Of a stretch of DNA of 64,000 bases, positions 62,601 to 63,278 are shown in pieces; within the stretch, counting starts at the first letter, position 1; each line of letters begins with the position of its first letter. The notes under the pieces are model-generated. The model did not search any database and was not told the DNA's origin. It saw only the letters and a list, made by a program, of their open reading frames with translations. The translations under genes and the position numbers were made by a program. Source of the DNA: Sternotherus odoratus (taxonomy: Eukaryota > Chordata > Testudines > Kinosternidae); NCBI GenBank assembly GCA_032164245.1, contig JAVMKO010000006.1, positions 5,533,001 to 5,597,000 of the forward strand. The letters are read 5' to 3'.

Positions 62601-63116
62601 CCGTTCTCAAAGTAATTCGGGGAACAAATAACCTTCCCCTCCCTACCCGTTTAAAGGATCAATAAACTCTAAAGGTAGCAGGTGATGTATCCATCAATTC
62701 AGACCCTTTGAAGCACCAGGACCAGCTAGAGGATATTTTGTCCCATCCACCCCAAGTTTCAAGGAACCTTTTTATTTAGAGAGAAATCATGCAGGCCCGT
62801 GCACAAGGGTTGCAGGGGAATCTCAGACTGCCAACAGGCCAGGATTTTTAAGAAATCACCCTCTTCCACTTCCAGCACTAGTGTGTCCCCTTGTGCTCGG
62901 AAATTCGGGCACAAAATGAAAGCTGATTAGCATGAACATTTATAGGGTCACAAACCAGGGCGTGGAGGTGCGGACAAAGAGTCAAGGGTGTAGGTATATC
63001 ACGCTCACCTTATATACATCTCCATATGTGCCACTCCCCACCCTCTGGATGAGCTCATAGTCTTGCTGTGGATTCCGCCTCATGATATCCCCACTCGGCC
63101 GAGCCACAGGGTCCAT
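2591..63116 (-). CDS. MAP4K5: MAP4K5 spliced coding region (24 exons in window, 3' end missing)
   Basis: Mitogen-activated protein kinase kinase kinase kinase 5 is a cytosolic Ser/Thr kinase of the GCK family, which acts above the JNK pathway and binds Crk adaptors through proline-rich motifs. The joined exons keep frame throughout. Visible kinase elements are the Gly-rich loop GSGTYG (27-32), Lys49 in AAVKIIK, Glu65 in QQEI, HRD at 138-140, DFG at 158-160 and APE at 183-185. A linker with PPPLPPKPR follows, then the CNH domain opening at [11 protein letters not shown] (~494). It matches my memory of human MAP4K5 much better than MAP4K3, for example [10 protein letters not shown] and [16 protein letters not shown]. 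About 220 C-terminal residues are expected left of position 1. Intron lengths run from 88 bp to 19 kb. Confidence 0.97.
2806..2920 (-). CDS. MAP4K5: MAP4K5 coding exon 23: CNH domain
   Basis: 115 nt, acceptor TTACAG, donor GTACAA (weak). It encodes (G)[19 protein letters not shown], then [18 protein letters not shown] and AG. Close to human (EHAKKPGLAAHIQTHRFPDRILP). Confidence 0.96.
2921..4622 (-). other. MAP4K5 intron 22
   Basis: 1.7 kb. About 3470-3765 is a plus-strand CR1-type 3' fragment, recognised by 'agacaaatttagactggaaa' and 'ttttcctaaaaggtctgctc'. The remainder, including 3770-4620, shows nothing recognisable. Confidence 0.65.
4623..4683 (-). CDS. MAP4K5: MAP4K5 coding exon 22: CNH domain
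   Basis: 61 nt, acceptor CTTTAG, donor GTATGT. It encodes [20 protein letters not shown] plus one base. The join to exon 23 gives MSLS-G-KTFQL, one residue shorter than the human MSLSEGKTFQL I recall. Confidence 0.96.
4684..6495 (-). other. MAP4K5 intron 21
   Basis: 1.8 kb. It contains a short retroposon (5505-5621). About 4840-5455 looks like an old L2/MIR-related segment ending 'ctctggggcagagactgcat' and 'aagtgctgtacaaa'. The rest (5634-6495) shows nothing I can name. Confidence 0.55.
5505..5621 (+). mobile_element. Short retroposon, single-arm copy, 12-bp TSD
   Basis: A 117-bp element containing 'tgggtattagcccacgaaag', 'ttagtctttaaggtgccaca' and 'cagactaacacggctacc'. It is flanked by exact 12-bp direct repeats tccagacagagg at 5493-5504 and 5622-5633. 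No A/B-box promoter and no poly(A) tail are seen. It is the same family as 21622, 44472 and 55090. Confidence 0.85.
6496..6575 (-). CDS. MAP4K5: MAP4K5 coding exon 21: CNH domain
   Basis: 80 nt, acceptor TTTTAG, donor GTAATT. It encodes (D)[19 protein letters not shown] followed by HEATMEQ, ending in phase 0. The intron between exons 20 and 21 is only 88 bp, the shortest in the window. Confidence 0.97.
6664..6748 (-). CDS. MAP4K5: MAP4K5 coding exon 20: start of CNH domain
   Basis: 85 nt, acceptor TTTTAG, donor GTAGGC. It encodes [20 protein letters not shown] and then SWIHPDTK. This is the first strand region of the citron-homology beta-propeller, identical to human as recalled. Confidence 0.97.
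6749..7138 (-). other. MAP4K5 intron 19
   Basis: 390 bp of AT-rich sequence with no recognised element. Confidence 0.7.
7139..7180 (-). CDS. MAP4K5: MAP4K5 coding exon 19
   Basis: 42 nt (14 codons), phase 0 at both ends, acceptor CCACAG, donor GTAAGA. It encodes [14 protein letters not shown], the end of the linker. Human has [14 protein letters not shown]. As a symmetric exon it could be skipped without a frameshift. Confidence 0.96.
7318..7415 (-). CDS. MAP4K5: MAP4K5 coding exon 18
   Basis: 98 nt, acceptor TTTTAG, donor GTAAGT. It encodes (G)[18 protein letters not shown], then [14 protein letters not shown]. The second polyproline-basic motif [12 protein letters not shown] is identical to human as recalled. 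The preceding intron 17 (7416-8151) is mostly plain sequence plus the palindromic repeat. Confidence 0.96.
7914..8135. repeat. Palindromic dispersed repeat (aataaaagat family)
   Basis: It has inverted arms: 'gaggtaatatcttttattgg' with 'accaactctt' on the left faces 'gttggtccagtaaaagatac' with 'cacctcacc' on the right. Ends carry agagagacaagg and ttgtgtctct. A possible 7-bp TSD (aatgtag) lies at 7909-7915 and 8136-8142. The same family recurs at 32183-32392. It ends about 16 bp from the distal donor of exon 17. Confidence 0.75.
8152..8362 (-). CDS. MAP4K5: MAP4K5 coding exon 17, with two in-frame donors
   Basis: The acceptor is TTACAG at 8363-8364. It encodes [20 protein letters not shown] and continues [20 protein letters not shown], then [11 protein letters not shown]. 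Two donors are compatible: ATTG|GTATGA (exon end 8209, 154 nt), which gives the human-like join PSPI-GNGD, and TTGG|GTAAAT (exon end 8152, 211 nt). The longer form adds 19 residues, [19 protein letters not shown], without a stop or frame change. Which form dominates cannot be told from DNA; the shorter matches the human protein I recall. Confidence 0.93.
8363..9140 (-). other. MAP4K5 intron 16
   Basis: 0.8 kb, more than a third of it a non-autonomous DNA element (8792-9089). Confidence 0.75.
8792..9089. mobile_element. Non-autonomous DNA element with fold-back segments
   Basis: Terminal inverted repeats: tgggtacgtcttcactacc at the left, and the complement of cccccagtgaagaccagccca at the right. 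Inside are two further hairpins, near 8855-8885 and 9015-9060 ('cgacttcagctacgttatta'). The element is CpG-rich. A related copy lies at 31313-31608. No clear TSD, so the superfamily is unassigned. Confidence 0.75.
9141..9183 (-). CDS. MAP4K5: MAP4K5 coding exon 16: polyproline motif
   Basis: 43 nt, acceptor TTTTAG, donor GTAAGT. It encodes (K)[14 protein letters not shown]. With PR at the start of exon 17 it makes PPPLPPKPR, a class of SH3-binding motif known in this family to bind Crk-type adaptors. It ends in phase 0. Confidence 0.96.
9184..13353 (-). other. MAP4K5 intron 15 (contains candidate exon 15b)
   Basis: 4.2 kb between exons 15 and 16. Apart from the 45-nt candidate exon I recognise no gene or classifiable repeat. 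It contains a (CT)n-like run near 10720 and scattered AT-rich DNA. Two pseudo-exon-like stretches near 12900-12970 and 13225-13245 were tested and rejected on frame. Confidence 0.7.
10163..10207 (-). CDS. MAP4K5: Candidate 45-nt in-frame cassette exon of MAP4K5 (15b)
   Basis: It lies between acceptor ACCTAG and donor GTGAGT. Its phases fit exon 15 and exon 16 exactly: codon AA|G enters and GA|G leaves. Inclusion adds 15 residues, [15 protein letters not shown], with no stop. I do not recall this segment in the human reference protein, where VDGANTGKST is continuous. It inserts an acidic stretch just before the polyproline motif. The acceptor's pyrimidine tract is modest (ccattttacctag). This is inferred from sequence only. 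Confidence 0.6.
13354..13421 (-). CDS. MAP4K5: MAP4K5 coding exon 15
   Basis: 68 nt, acceptor CTTCAG, donor GTACGT. It encodes [20 protein letters not shown] followed by SS and two bases. WNPFVDG anchors the alignment; the first ten residues diverge strongly from human (GLSSDPNFML as recalled), so this is a fast-changing part of the linker. It ends in AA, which joined to G of exon 16 or of the cassette exon gives Lys. Confidence 0.93.
13422..14772 (-). other. MAP4K5 intron 14
   Basis: 1.35 kb. About 14240-14336 is a copy of an old amniote repeat with 'ctgagcacctat', 'agtcagtgggagctg' and 'aaaaatcaggccc'. No gene is seen. Confidence 0.5.
14773..14831 (-). CDS. MAP4K5: MAP4K5 coding exon 14
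   Basis: 59 nt, acceptor TTGCAG, donor GTAGGA (non-consensus +4). It encodes (F)[19 protein letters not shown] and ends in phase 0. EPPLRKETE is conserved with human. Confidence 0.96.
15146..15857. repeat. Local direct duplication flanking a Tigger-like element
   Basis: 15146-15312 and 15698-15857 are diverged direct copies. Both run from 'gggcacgtct' through 'gctccaaaatttcag' and 'taaggacttgca' to 'cttttgagttta'. The complete transposon at 15393-15676 lies between them. I do not recognise the duplicated unit as a known repeat. Confidence 0.8.
15393..15676. mobile_element. Pogo/Tigger-like miniature element
   Basis: 284 bp, flanked by TA at 15391-15392 and 15677-15678, ending in CAG...CTG. 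Left end cagcagactctcagttatcc is the imperfect complement of right end ggataatcgagagtctactg. The interior shares 'gggccggctctggctttgtt' with the element at 26814. TA target and CAG ends fit Tc1/mariner-pogo. Confidence 0.85.
16412..16490 (-). CDS. MAP4K5: MAP4K5 coding exon 13
   Basis: 79 nt, acceptor CAACAG, donor GTAAGT. It encodes [20 protein letters not shown] followed by TASEIN and one base. The basic, Ser/Thr-rich linker is closely conserved with human. The intron between exons 12 and 13 is 321 bp and shows nothing recognisable. Confidence 0.96.
16812..16928 (-). CDS. MAP4K5: MAP4K5 coding exon 12: kinase/linker junction
   Basis: 117 nt (39 codons), acceptor TTTTAG, donor GTGAGA. It begins [20 protein letters not shown], continues [12 protein letters not shown] and ends in an acidic run GEDDDFE. 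The acidic patch marks the start of the linker, as in human (EADDDDFE). Confidence 0.97.
16929..17641 (-). other. MAP4K5 intron 11
   Basis: 0.7 kb. About 17225-17310 contains the old dispersed motif 'agttcaatgggagtct'. Nothing else is recognised. Confidence 0.5.
17642..17723 (-). CDS. MAP4K5: MAP4K5 coding exon 11: end of kinase domain
   Basis: 82 nt, acceptor GTAAAG, donor GTAAGT. It encodes [20 protein letters not shown] and then TAERLLT, the last helices of the kinase, and ends in phase 0. It is identical to human as recalled. Confidence 0.97.
17724..20201 (-). other. MAP4K5 intron 10
   Basis: 2.5 kb. It holds a GC-rich DNA element (about 18850-19350) and, at about 17763-17880, a half-element starting 'cagaccctcgctagaacg', similar to one end of a Tigger-like transposon. 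About 19905-20035 carries the unnamed old amniote repeat phrase 'tgatcccgcactgag'. The rest is unremarkable. Confidence 0.65.
18850..19350. mobile_element. GC-rich DNA element, probable miniature transposon
   Basis: An approximately 500-bp CpG-rich block in AT-rich intron. The left end gtgtcgcgtcctgcgcgagg and the right end ccgctccgcgacag look like imperfect inverted ends. The interior repeats gctgccgcgggctgc and shares a GC-rich stretch with the elements at 39360 and 48365. Exact ends are uncertain. Confidence 0.55.
20202..20264 (-). CDS. MAP4K5: MAP4K5 coding exon 10
   Basis: 63 nt, acceptor TCTTAG, donor GTAAGT. It encodes (R)[20 protein letters not shown] plus TG of a Trp codon. It lies in the kinase C-lobe; I recall DKTK in human at the EKAK position. 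Confidence 0.97.
20265..20790 (-). other. MAP4K5 intron 9
   Basis: 0.5 kb. About 20590-20752 resembles the plus-strand 3' end of an old CR1 subfamily ('gacagactagacga', 'taatggtccctta'). No gene is seen. Confidence 0.5.
20791..20922 (-). CDS. MAP4K5: MAP4K5 coding exon 9: APE and helix F
   Basis: 132 nt, acceptor TTAAAG, donor GTCAGG. It begins [20 protein letters not shown], continues [20 protein letters not shown] and ends HPM plus AG. APE (183-185) and [12 protein letters not shown] are invariant Ste20 features. The donor GTCAGG departs from consensus at +3. Confidence 0.97.
21622..21734 (+). mobile_element. Short retroposon, single-arm copy, 14-bp TSD
   Basis: It contains 'tgggtattagcccacgaaag' and 'ttagtctttaaggtgccaca', with the end shortened relative to 5505. 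It is flanked by exact 14-bp direct repeats tacatatacatgtg at 21608-21621 and 21735-21748. Confidence 0.85.
21770..22462. mobile_element. hAT-like non-autonomous element, TSD ccttagac
   Basis: 693 bp with inverted ends: caggggtgggcaaact at the left and the complement of agttcgcccacccctg at the right. An exact 8-bp TSD ccttagac lies at 21762-21769 and 22463-22470. The interior is C-rich then GC-rich and non-coding; long open frames across it are artefacts of composition. Confidence 0.92.
22848..22920 (-). CDS. MAP4K5: MAP4K5 coding exon 8: DFG and activation loop
   Basis: 73 nt, acceptor TTACAG, donor GTAATA. It encodes [20 protein letters not shown] followed by GTPYW. DFG (158-160) binds Mg2+, and [11 protein letters not shown] is the GCK-family activation segment with the regulatory Ser/Thr sites. 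Confidence 0.97.
22921..23952 (-). other. MAP4K5 intron 7
   Basis: 1.0 kb, AT-rich. Its only notable structure is the perfect 20-bp inverted repeat at 23565-23617, listed separately. Confidence 0.7.
23565..23617. repeat. Perfect 20-bp inverted repeat with 13-nt loop
   Basis: The left arm 23565-23584 (ttgaaagccttgagtttcca) is the exact reverse complement of the right arm 23598-23617. Outside the arms a T-run on the left faces an A-run on the right, so the stem could extend to about 33 bp. It lies in intron 7 and would be transcribed with MAP4K5. It could be a pre-miRNA-like hairpin or a decayed fold-back element. Confidence 0.85.
23953..23995 (-). CDS. MAP4K5: MAP4K5 coding exon 7: Mg-binding Asn
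   Basis: 43 nt, acceptor TTTTAG class (ccctaaa on the plus strand), donor GTAAGT. It encodes [14 protein letters not shown]. Asn145 is the metal-binding Asn of the catalytic loop. The intron between exons 6 and 7 is only 103 bp. Confidence 0.97.
24099..24146 (-). CDS. MAP4K5: MAP4K5 coding exon 6: catalytic loop
   Basis: 48 nt, phase 0 at both ends, acceptor TTGTAG, donor GTAAGG. It encodes [19 protein letters not shown] (138-140) holds the catalytic base Asp140. I recall Thr at the HMKG Met position in human. Confidence 0.97.
24147..25550 (-). other. MAP4K5 intron 5
   Basis: 1.4 kb, AT-rich. Two stretches (about 24490-24580 and 25165-25240) carry the recurrent phrases 'ttttcagaggtgctta' and 'aatcaatgag', typical of an old dispersed amniote repeat I cannot name. 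No gene is seen. Confidence 0.6.
25551..25606 (-). CDS. MAP4K5: MAP4K5 coding exon 5
   Basis: 56 nt, acceptor TTTCAG, donor GTACTG. It encodes (V)[18 protein letters not shown], helices D-E of the kinase large lobe, and ends in phase 0. It matches human residue for residue as far as I recall. Confidence 0.97.
25856..26130. other. GC-rich island with (GGCA)n repeat and ZNF143-like motif
   Basis: C-runs at the left, a (GGCA)n tract at about 25995-26022, then aactacaaccccccagcatgcc at about 26040-26061, split here as aactacaacc plus ccccagcatgcc, which resembles the ZNF143/SBF consensus ACTACAnnTCCCAGCATGC. It is probably part of a decayed transposon. Confidence 0.45.
26167..26240. mobile_element. 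hAT remnant
   Basis: It contains 'cggcccgcgggccacatgcg' and 'tgtggcccgtgaatag', the edge sequences of the hAT family seen complete at 44542. Ends are lost. Confidence 0.5.
26814..27112. mobile_element. Pogo/Tigger-like miniature element
   Basis: 299 bp, flanked by TA (26812-26813, 27113-27114). Ends cagtagactctcgattatcc and the complement of ggataatcgagagtctactg are nearly perfect inverted repeats. Same family and orientation as 15393. Confidence 0.9.
27401..27465 (-). CDS. MAP4K5: MAP4K5 coding exon 4: hinge
   Basis: 65 nt, acceptor AAATAG, donor GTATTT (a weaker donor). It encodes [20 protein letters not shown] followed by His. [10 protein letters not shown] is the kinase hinge and the start of helix D, and is identical to human as I recall it. 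Confidence 0.97.
27466..28653 (-). other. MAP4K5 intron 3
   Basis: 1.2 kb of AT-rich intron between donor GTAAGT and acceptor AAATAG. I see no recognisable repeat or gene in it. Confidence 0.8.
28654..28744 (-). CDS. MAP4K5: MAP4K5 coding exon 3: helix C of the kinase
   Basis: 91 nt, acceptor TTTCAG, donor GTAAGT. It encodes [19 protein letters not shown] and continues [11 protein letters not shown]. Glu65 in QQEI should pair with Lys49. CKHCNIV is specific to MAP4K5; I recall CKHPNIV in MAP4K3. It ends with two bases (AA) of a codon completed in exon 4, giving Asn where I recall Ser in human. Confidence 0.97.
29329..29390. repeat. 31-bp tandem duplication
   Basis: The unit beginning tgtgtctgtcttgaacacat is repeated twice in direct register (29329-29359, 29360-29390). 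Each unit also contains the near-palindrome ttgtaattacaa. Confidence 0.9.
31313..31608. mobile_element. Non-autonomous DNA element, second copy
   Basis: Same family as 8792: left end agggtatgtctagaataacc, right end complement of cctagtgtagcccaggc, with the internal hairpin 'cgacttcagctatgcgaata' near 31537. The word gcctta occurs at both edges and could be a TSD, but is not decisive. Confidence 0.7.
32183..32392. repeat. Palindromic dispersed repeat with 11-bp TSD
   Basis: Left arm 'ggtaatatcttttacaggac' plus 'caacttttg', right arm 'gttggtccaataaaagatat' plus 'tacctcaccc'. An exact 11-bp direct repeat tagataacaat flanks it (32172-32182, 32393-32403). Same family as 7914. Confidence 0.8.
34743..34757 (+). 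repeat. G-run
   Basis: An uninterrupted G tract in intron 2. Similar tracts lie at about 43547-43567 and 46027-46044. Length is liable to polymorphism or assembly error. Confidence 0.85.
34885..34986 (+). mobile_element. CR1 LINE 3' end
   Basis: It contains 'gggaattggtcctgctttga', 'gagcagggggctggattaga' and a terminal 8-bp repeat tail (ttctatga), the classic CR1 3' UTR end. Confidence 0.85.
35123..36450 (-). mobile_element. CR1 LINE, truncated, with RT C-terminal part
   Basis: 1.3 kb on the minus strand. It encodes reverse-transcriptase pieces: [12 protein letters not shown] with the FADD catalytic motif (about 36110-36150), [33 protein letters not shown] and [14 protein letters not shown], separated by frame breaks. 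It ends in repeats of ttcttatg at 35123-35150, the CR1 tail. The 5' part is missing, as usual for CR1. Inactive. Confidence 0.93.
36451..36516 (+). repeat. Fragment of the palindromic repeat family
   Basis: It reads ataaaagatatcacctcact, catcttgtctctctaa and ccaacacagcc, the right arm of the family at 7914 and 32183. It abuts the CR1 5' end. Confidence 0.65.
36597..37042. mobile_element. hAT-like non-autonomous element, TSD ctctaagg
   Basis: 446 bp; ends caggggtggggaacct and the complement of aggttccccacccctg are perfect inverted repeats. An exact 8-bp TSD ctctaagg lies at 36589-36596 and 37043-37050. The interior is very GC-rich with internal direct repeats around 'ggcggctccccgaggcgctt'. 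Confidence 0.93.
39360..39650 (+). mobile_element. Pogo/Tigger-like miniature element (GC-rich core)
   Basis: 291 bp flanked by TA (39358-39359, 39651-39652), ends cagtaaaacttcgatttaac and the complement of cattaaatggaggtttcactg. Near the ends 'aacggac' recurs. The core shares gcgggctgcggagctgccg-type sequence with 18850-19350. Confidence 0.88.
39860..40073 (+). mobile_element. CR1-type 3' fragment
   Basis: 'agctagacaaattcagactg', 'aggcacacattta', 'tggatgtttttctaaaagat' and 'ggattctatgaatatatg' occur in the order of a CR1 subfamily 3' end. Related to 3470-3765. Confidence 0.75.
41600..41910 (+). mobile_element. MIR/L2-like segment
   Basis: It contains 'ccattgtgctgcgcactgta', 'caaagagcttacagtctgat', 'aggtgaaatgacttgtccca' and 'aacccaggtc', in the order of a MIR-type SINE common in amniotes. 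Confidence 0.6.
42023..42191 (-). mobile_element. CR1 3' fragment, interrupted by hAT-like DNA
   Basis: It reads 'aatggccatactggatcaga' to 'cccattcccagcttctggc', the CR1 3' region on the minus strand. It stops abruptly at the hAT-like end at 42192. Confidence 0.8.
42192..42430. mobile_element. Broken hAT-like element
   Basis: The left end cagggctggcgacagaaattt matches the element at 45796. It is followed by C-rich repeats with agcccagccg(a/g)cagcg units. The right inverted end is not found, so it is truncated or rearranged. Confidence 0.65.
42590..42627 (+). repeat. (CT)n and C-run microsatellite
   Basis: A run of CT dinucleotides followed by cacac and a long C-run. Confidence 0.85.
43894..43951 (-). 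CDS. MAP4K5: MAP4K5 coding exon 2: ATP-anchoring lysine
   Basis: 58 nt between acceptor TTTTAG and donor GTAAGT. It encodes [19 protein letters not shown] plus the first base of a Gly codon. Lys49 in VKII is the ATP-anchoring lysine. It differs from human by a single residue (L for V), which puts it beyond doubt despite its size and the 15-19 kb introns on each side. Confidence 0.97.
44060..44180 (+). mobile_element. L2-like 3' tail
   Basis: 'ccctggggcagggattgtat', 'ttgtacagctccaagaacaa' and 'tgggccctaatcctggttgg' match the common amniote L2-like 3' end, also seen at 50200-50530 and 56855-57240. Confidence 0.6.
44472..45222. mobile_element. Fold-back retroposon with 13-bp TSD, carrying a nested hAT
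   Basis: Without the hAT at 44542-45063 this is about 220 bp. The left arm 'ccttagagactaaccagttt' through 'agctttcgtgggctata' is the reverse complement of the right arm ending 'aaactggttagtctcgaagg'. The left end also carries the family end agccgtgttagtctg. An exact 13-bp direct repeat actcttaaaatag flanks it (44459-44471, 45223-45235), a length typical of reverse-transcriptase-mediated insertion. Confidence 0.88.
44542..45063. mobile_element. hAT-like non-autonomous element, TSD ccttagag
   Basis: 522 bp, nested in the fold-back retroposon. Perfect inverted ends caggggtctcaaac and the complement of gtttgagacccctg. An exact 8-bp TSD ccttagag lies at 44534-44541 and 45064-45071. It contains an internal direct repeat 'gaggactagtg.ac.ggc' and GC-rich DNA. 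Confidence 0.95.
45796..46349. mobile_element. hAT-like non-autonomous element, TSD atttaggg
   Basis: 554 bp with perfect inverted ends cagggccggcgacag and the complement of ctgtcgccggccctg. An exact TSD atttaggg lies at 45788-45795 and 46350-46357. The core has tandem 'agccgctgtcagctgggg' units and a long G-run. Same family as the broken copy at 42192. Confidence 0.94.
46870..48090 (+). mobile_element. CR1 LINE, truncated, with RT C-terminal part
   Basis: 1.2 kb on the plus strand. It encodes [33 protein letters not shown], then [12 protein letters not shown] with the FADD catalytic motif (about 47255-47280), [16 protein letters not shown] and [12 protein letters not shown] pieces, with frameshifts and stops. 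It ends 'gaggtcccttccaaccctaa' and attctatg. Dead copy, opposite in orientation to 35123-36450. Confidence 0.92.
48365..48703 (-). mobile_element. Pogo/Tigger-like miniature element (GC-rich core)
   Basis: 339 bp, TA at 48363-48364 and 48704-48705. Same family as 39360 but inverted: left end cagtaaaacctccatttaac, right end complement of cgagggtttactg. The core contains a local duplication of 'gcccgcccgctgcctggacc'. Confidence 0.88.
48815..49560 (-). mobile_element. Old CR1/L3-type LINE fragment
   Basis: In antisense it reads 'cagatctttta', 'aatccaccacgacccttgga', 'tggacagcagacctggacac', 'aatattccagtaatggtcg', 'aaggattgcattagcccttt' and 'cgcactgggagctcatgttc', a continuous match to CR1/L3 ORF2 and 3' end. 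It is more diverged than the other CR1 copies. Confidence 0.8.
49988..50189 (-). mobile_element. tRNA-derived SINE
   Basis: On the minus strand it opens gggatagctcagtggtttga (A box), then ggttgtgagttcaatcc (B box) about 35 bases on, followed by an unrelated body ending 'ctcgatgaccttcaaggtct' and 'ttccagttctaggagat', the CR1/L2-like 3' tail. This is the layout of reptile tRNA-SINEs. Not a functional tRNA: the acceptor stem and 3' half are absent. Confidence 0.88.
50191..50234. repeat. 22-bp tandem duplication
   Basis: cttagattgtaagttcttgg plus aa is present twice in a row (50191-50212, 50213-50234) at the right edge of the SINE. Confidence 0.9.
50330..50506. mobile_element. Pogo/Tigger-like miniature element
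   Basis: 177 bp with TA at 50328-50329 and 50507-50508. Ends cagtggattctggttaattg and the complement of cgattaaccggaatccactg are inverted. Inside, 'cggctgcccc' and 'aattaa(c)c' recur. A third, distinct family of TA-inserting elements here. Confidence 0.9.
50878..50943. mobile_element. hAT remnant (right end)
   Basis: 'cccgatgtggcccttggcca' and 'aaaaagtttgcccac' match the edge of the element at 21770. The outer end is lost. Confidence 0.55.
50995..51147 (+). mobile_element. CR1 LINE 3' end
   Basis: 'gggatggcactcgctaattg' (a diverged form of the CR1 'gatcacttgatga' region), 'tgttctgttaattccctctg', 'gatactgggctagatggacc' and 'atggccattcttatgatgct' are in CR1 3' end order. Confidence 0.85.
51752..51880. 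mobile_element. Partial DNA element related to 58545
   Basis: Starts ggctgtctctacactgtcac then 'ttcagcgctaaaacttt' and 'gtgtgggggaaaaacacc', paralleling the left half of 58545-58756. The right half is missing. Confidence 0.5.
52255..53250 (+). mobile_element. Possible degraded LTR-type repeat segment
   Basis: A 1-kb block unlike the surrounding intron, with 'cattctgggaatccctgctc', 'gtgagctccctgaagaaaac', 'ttcaacttggggcacataag' and then about three imperfect ~60-bp units (52945-53110) around 'gagagtgctggttaaccc'. The layout suggests an LTR and the sequence after it, but no pol or gag motif is visible. Class uncertain. Confidence 0.3.
55090..55298. mobile_element. Fold-back retroposon with 14-bp TSD
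   Basis: Arms 55090-55169 and 55182-55261 are 80-bp reverse complements with one mismatch seen, around a 12-bp centre. A family end 'cagactaacacggctgct' follows only on the right. An exact 14-bp direct repeat aggttctccaaaga lies at 55076-55089 and 55299-55312. Same family as 5505, 21622 and 44472. Confidence 0.93.
56855..57240 (+). mobile_element. L2-like tail split by a ~260-bp DNA element
   Basis: Host pieces 'tgtaaactctgtggggcagg' plus 'tacagcacttaacacaatgg' (56855-56920) and 'ccccaactggggcctcctgg' plus 'agtacaaatcaata' (57195-57240) join into one common tail. The insert between (about 56920-57187) starts ttatatctacacagctcgga and ends gtgagctatgtagacatacc, imperfect inverted ends of a small DNA transposon. 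Confidence 0.65.
58545..58756. mobile_element. Small non-autonomous DNA element
   Basis: Inverted ends agggcttgtctacactg and the complement of cagtgtagccatgccct. The inside repeats agcgct and the stem pair aaagcgctg / cagcgcttt. The TSD is unclear (possibly tga). Superfamily unassigned. Confidence 0.75.
58827..59267. mobile_element. hAT-Charlie-like non-autonomous element, TSD ccctattc
   Basis: 441 bp with ends cattggttctcaaa and the complement of tttgagaaccactg (one mismatch), the typical Charlie-type terminus. An exact 8-bp TSD ccctattc lies at 58819-58826 and 59268-59275. The GC-rich core is built of 'ctgctgcagcgggctgc' repeats. Confidence 0.93.
60635..60725 (+). mobile_element. MIR-like fragment
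   Basis: 'ctccacagggtactgggagg', 'ttatataatgctttgagatg' and 'gatactatggaagtactgca' are in the order of a MIR 3' half. Confidence 0.6.
63009..63116 (-). CDS. MAP4K5: MAP4K5 coding exon 1: start and glycine-rich loop
   Basis: It is 108 nt (36 codons) and ends in phase 0 at donor AAG|GTGAGC. The protein begins [20 protein letters not shown] and continues to the ATP-binding loop GSGTYG and VYK. The human protein has the same length to this boundary. The first ten residues are divergent, as usual for this N-terminal tip. Confidence 0.95.
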
Positions 63117-63278
63117 CCTCAGTCAATACAACCCCAGAGAGGGGGCAAACAGGAACTCTAAGCAGTTGCTTCTCCCTTCACCACCCTGGGGAGTCCACTC
63201 CCCGGAGGACAGATGCTCTGTATGGCTACCGAGGGGATCTGTTCTTTGCACACATGGCTTCTGCTCCCACCTTTCTGC
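63117..63278 (-). other. MAP4K5: 5' UTR part of MAP4K5 exon 1, with a possible acceptor and uORF
   Basis: An in-frame TGA lies three codons before the ATG at 63116, which supports that start. Further upstream a pyrimidine-rich stretch ends in TCTTAG at 63279-63280. If this is a real acceptor, the ATG exon begins at 63278 and a non-coding first exon lies further right. This leader would hold a small upstream ORF (ATG at 63255, stop at 63226-63228, nine codons). The acceptor is inferred from its sequence only; the leader could instead run on without a break. Confidence 0.5.

Larger units (their letters stand above)
43952..63008 (-). other. MAP4K5 intron 1 (19 kb), repeat-rich
   Basis: The donor is GTGAGC at the right and the acceptor TTTTAG at the left. 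From left to right it holds an L2-like tail, a fold-back retroposon with a nested hAT, another hAT, a CR1 fragment, a Tigger-like element, an antisense CR1/L3 fragment, an L2-like tail with two nested insertions, a CR1 tail, a possible LTR-type segment, a second fold-back retroposon, a nested DNA element and another hAT. I see no gene-like signal in 53.3-55.0, 55.4-56.8, 57.2-58.5 or 59.3-63.0 kb apart from a MIR-like piece near 60.6-60.7 kb. Confidence 0.85.

Noticed and set aside
63009..63116. Assignment to MAP4K3 (GLK)
   Set aside because: Family-specific residues ([31 protein letters not shown]) fit MAP4K5 and not the MAP4K3 sequence I recall.
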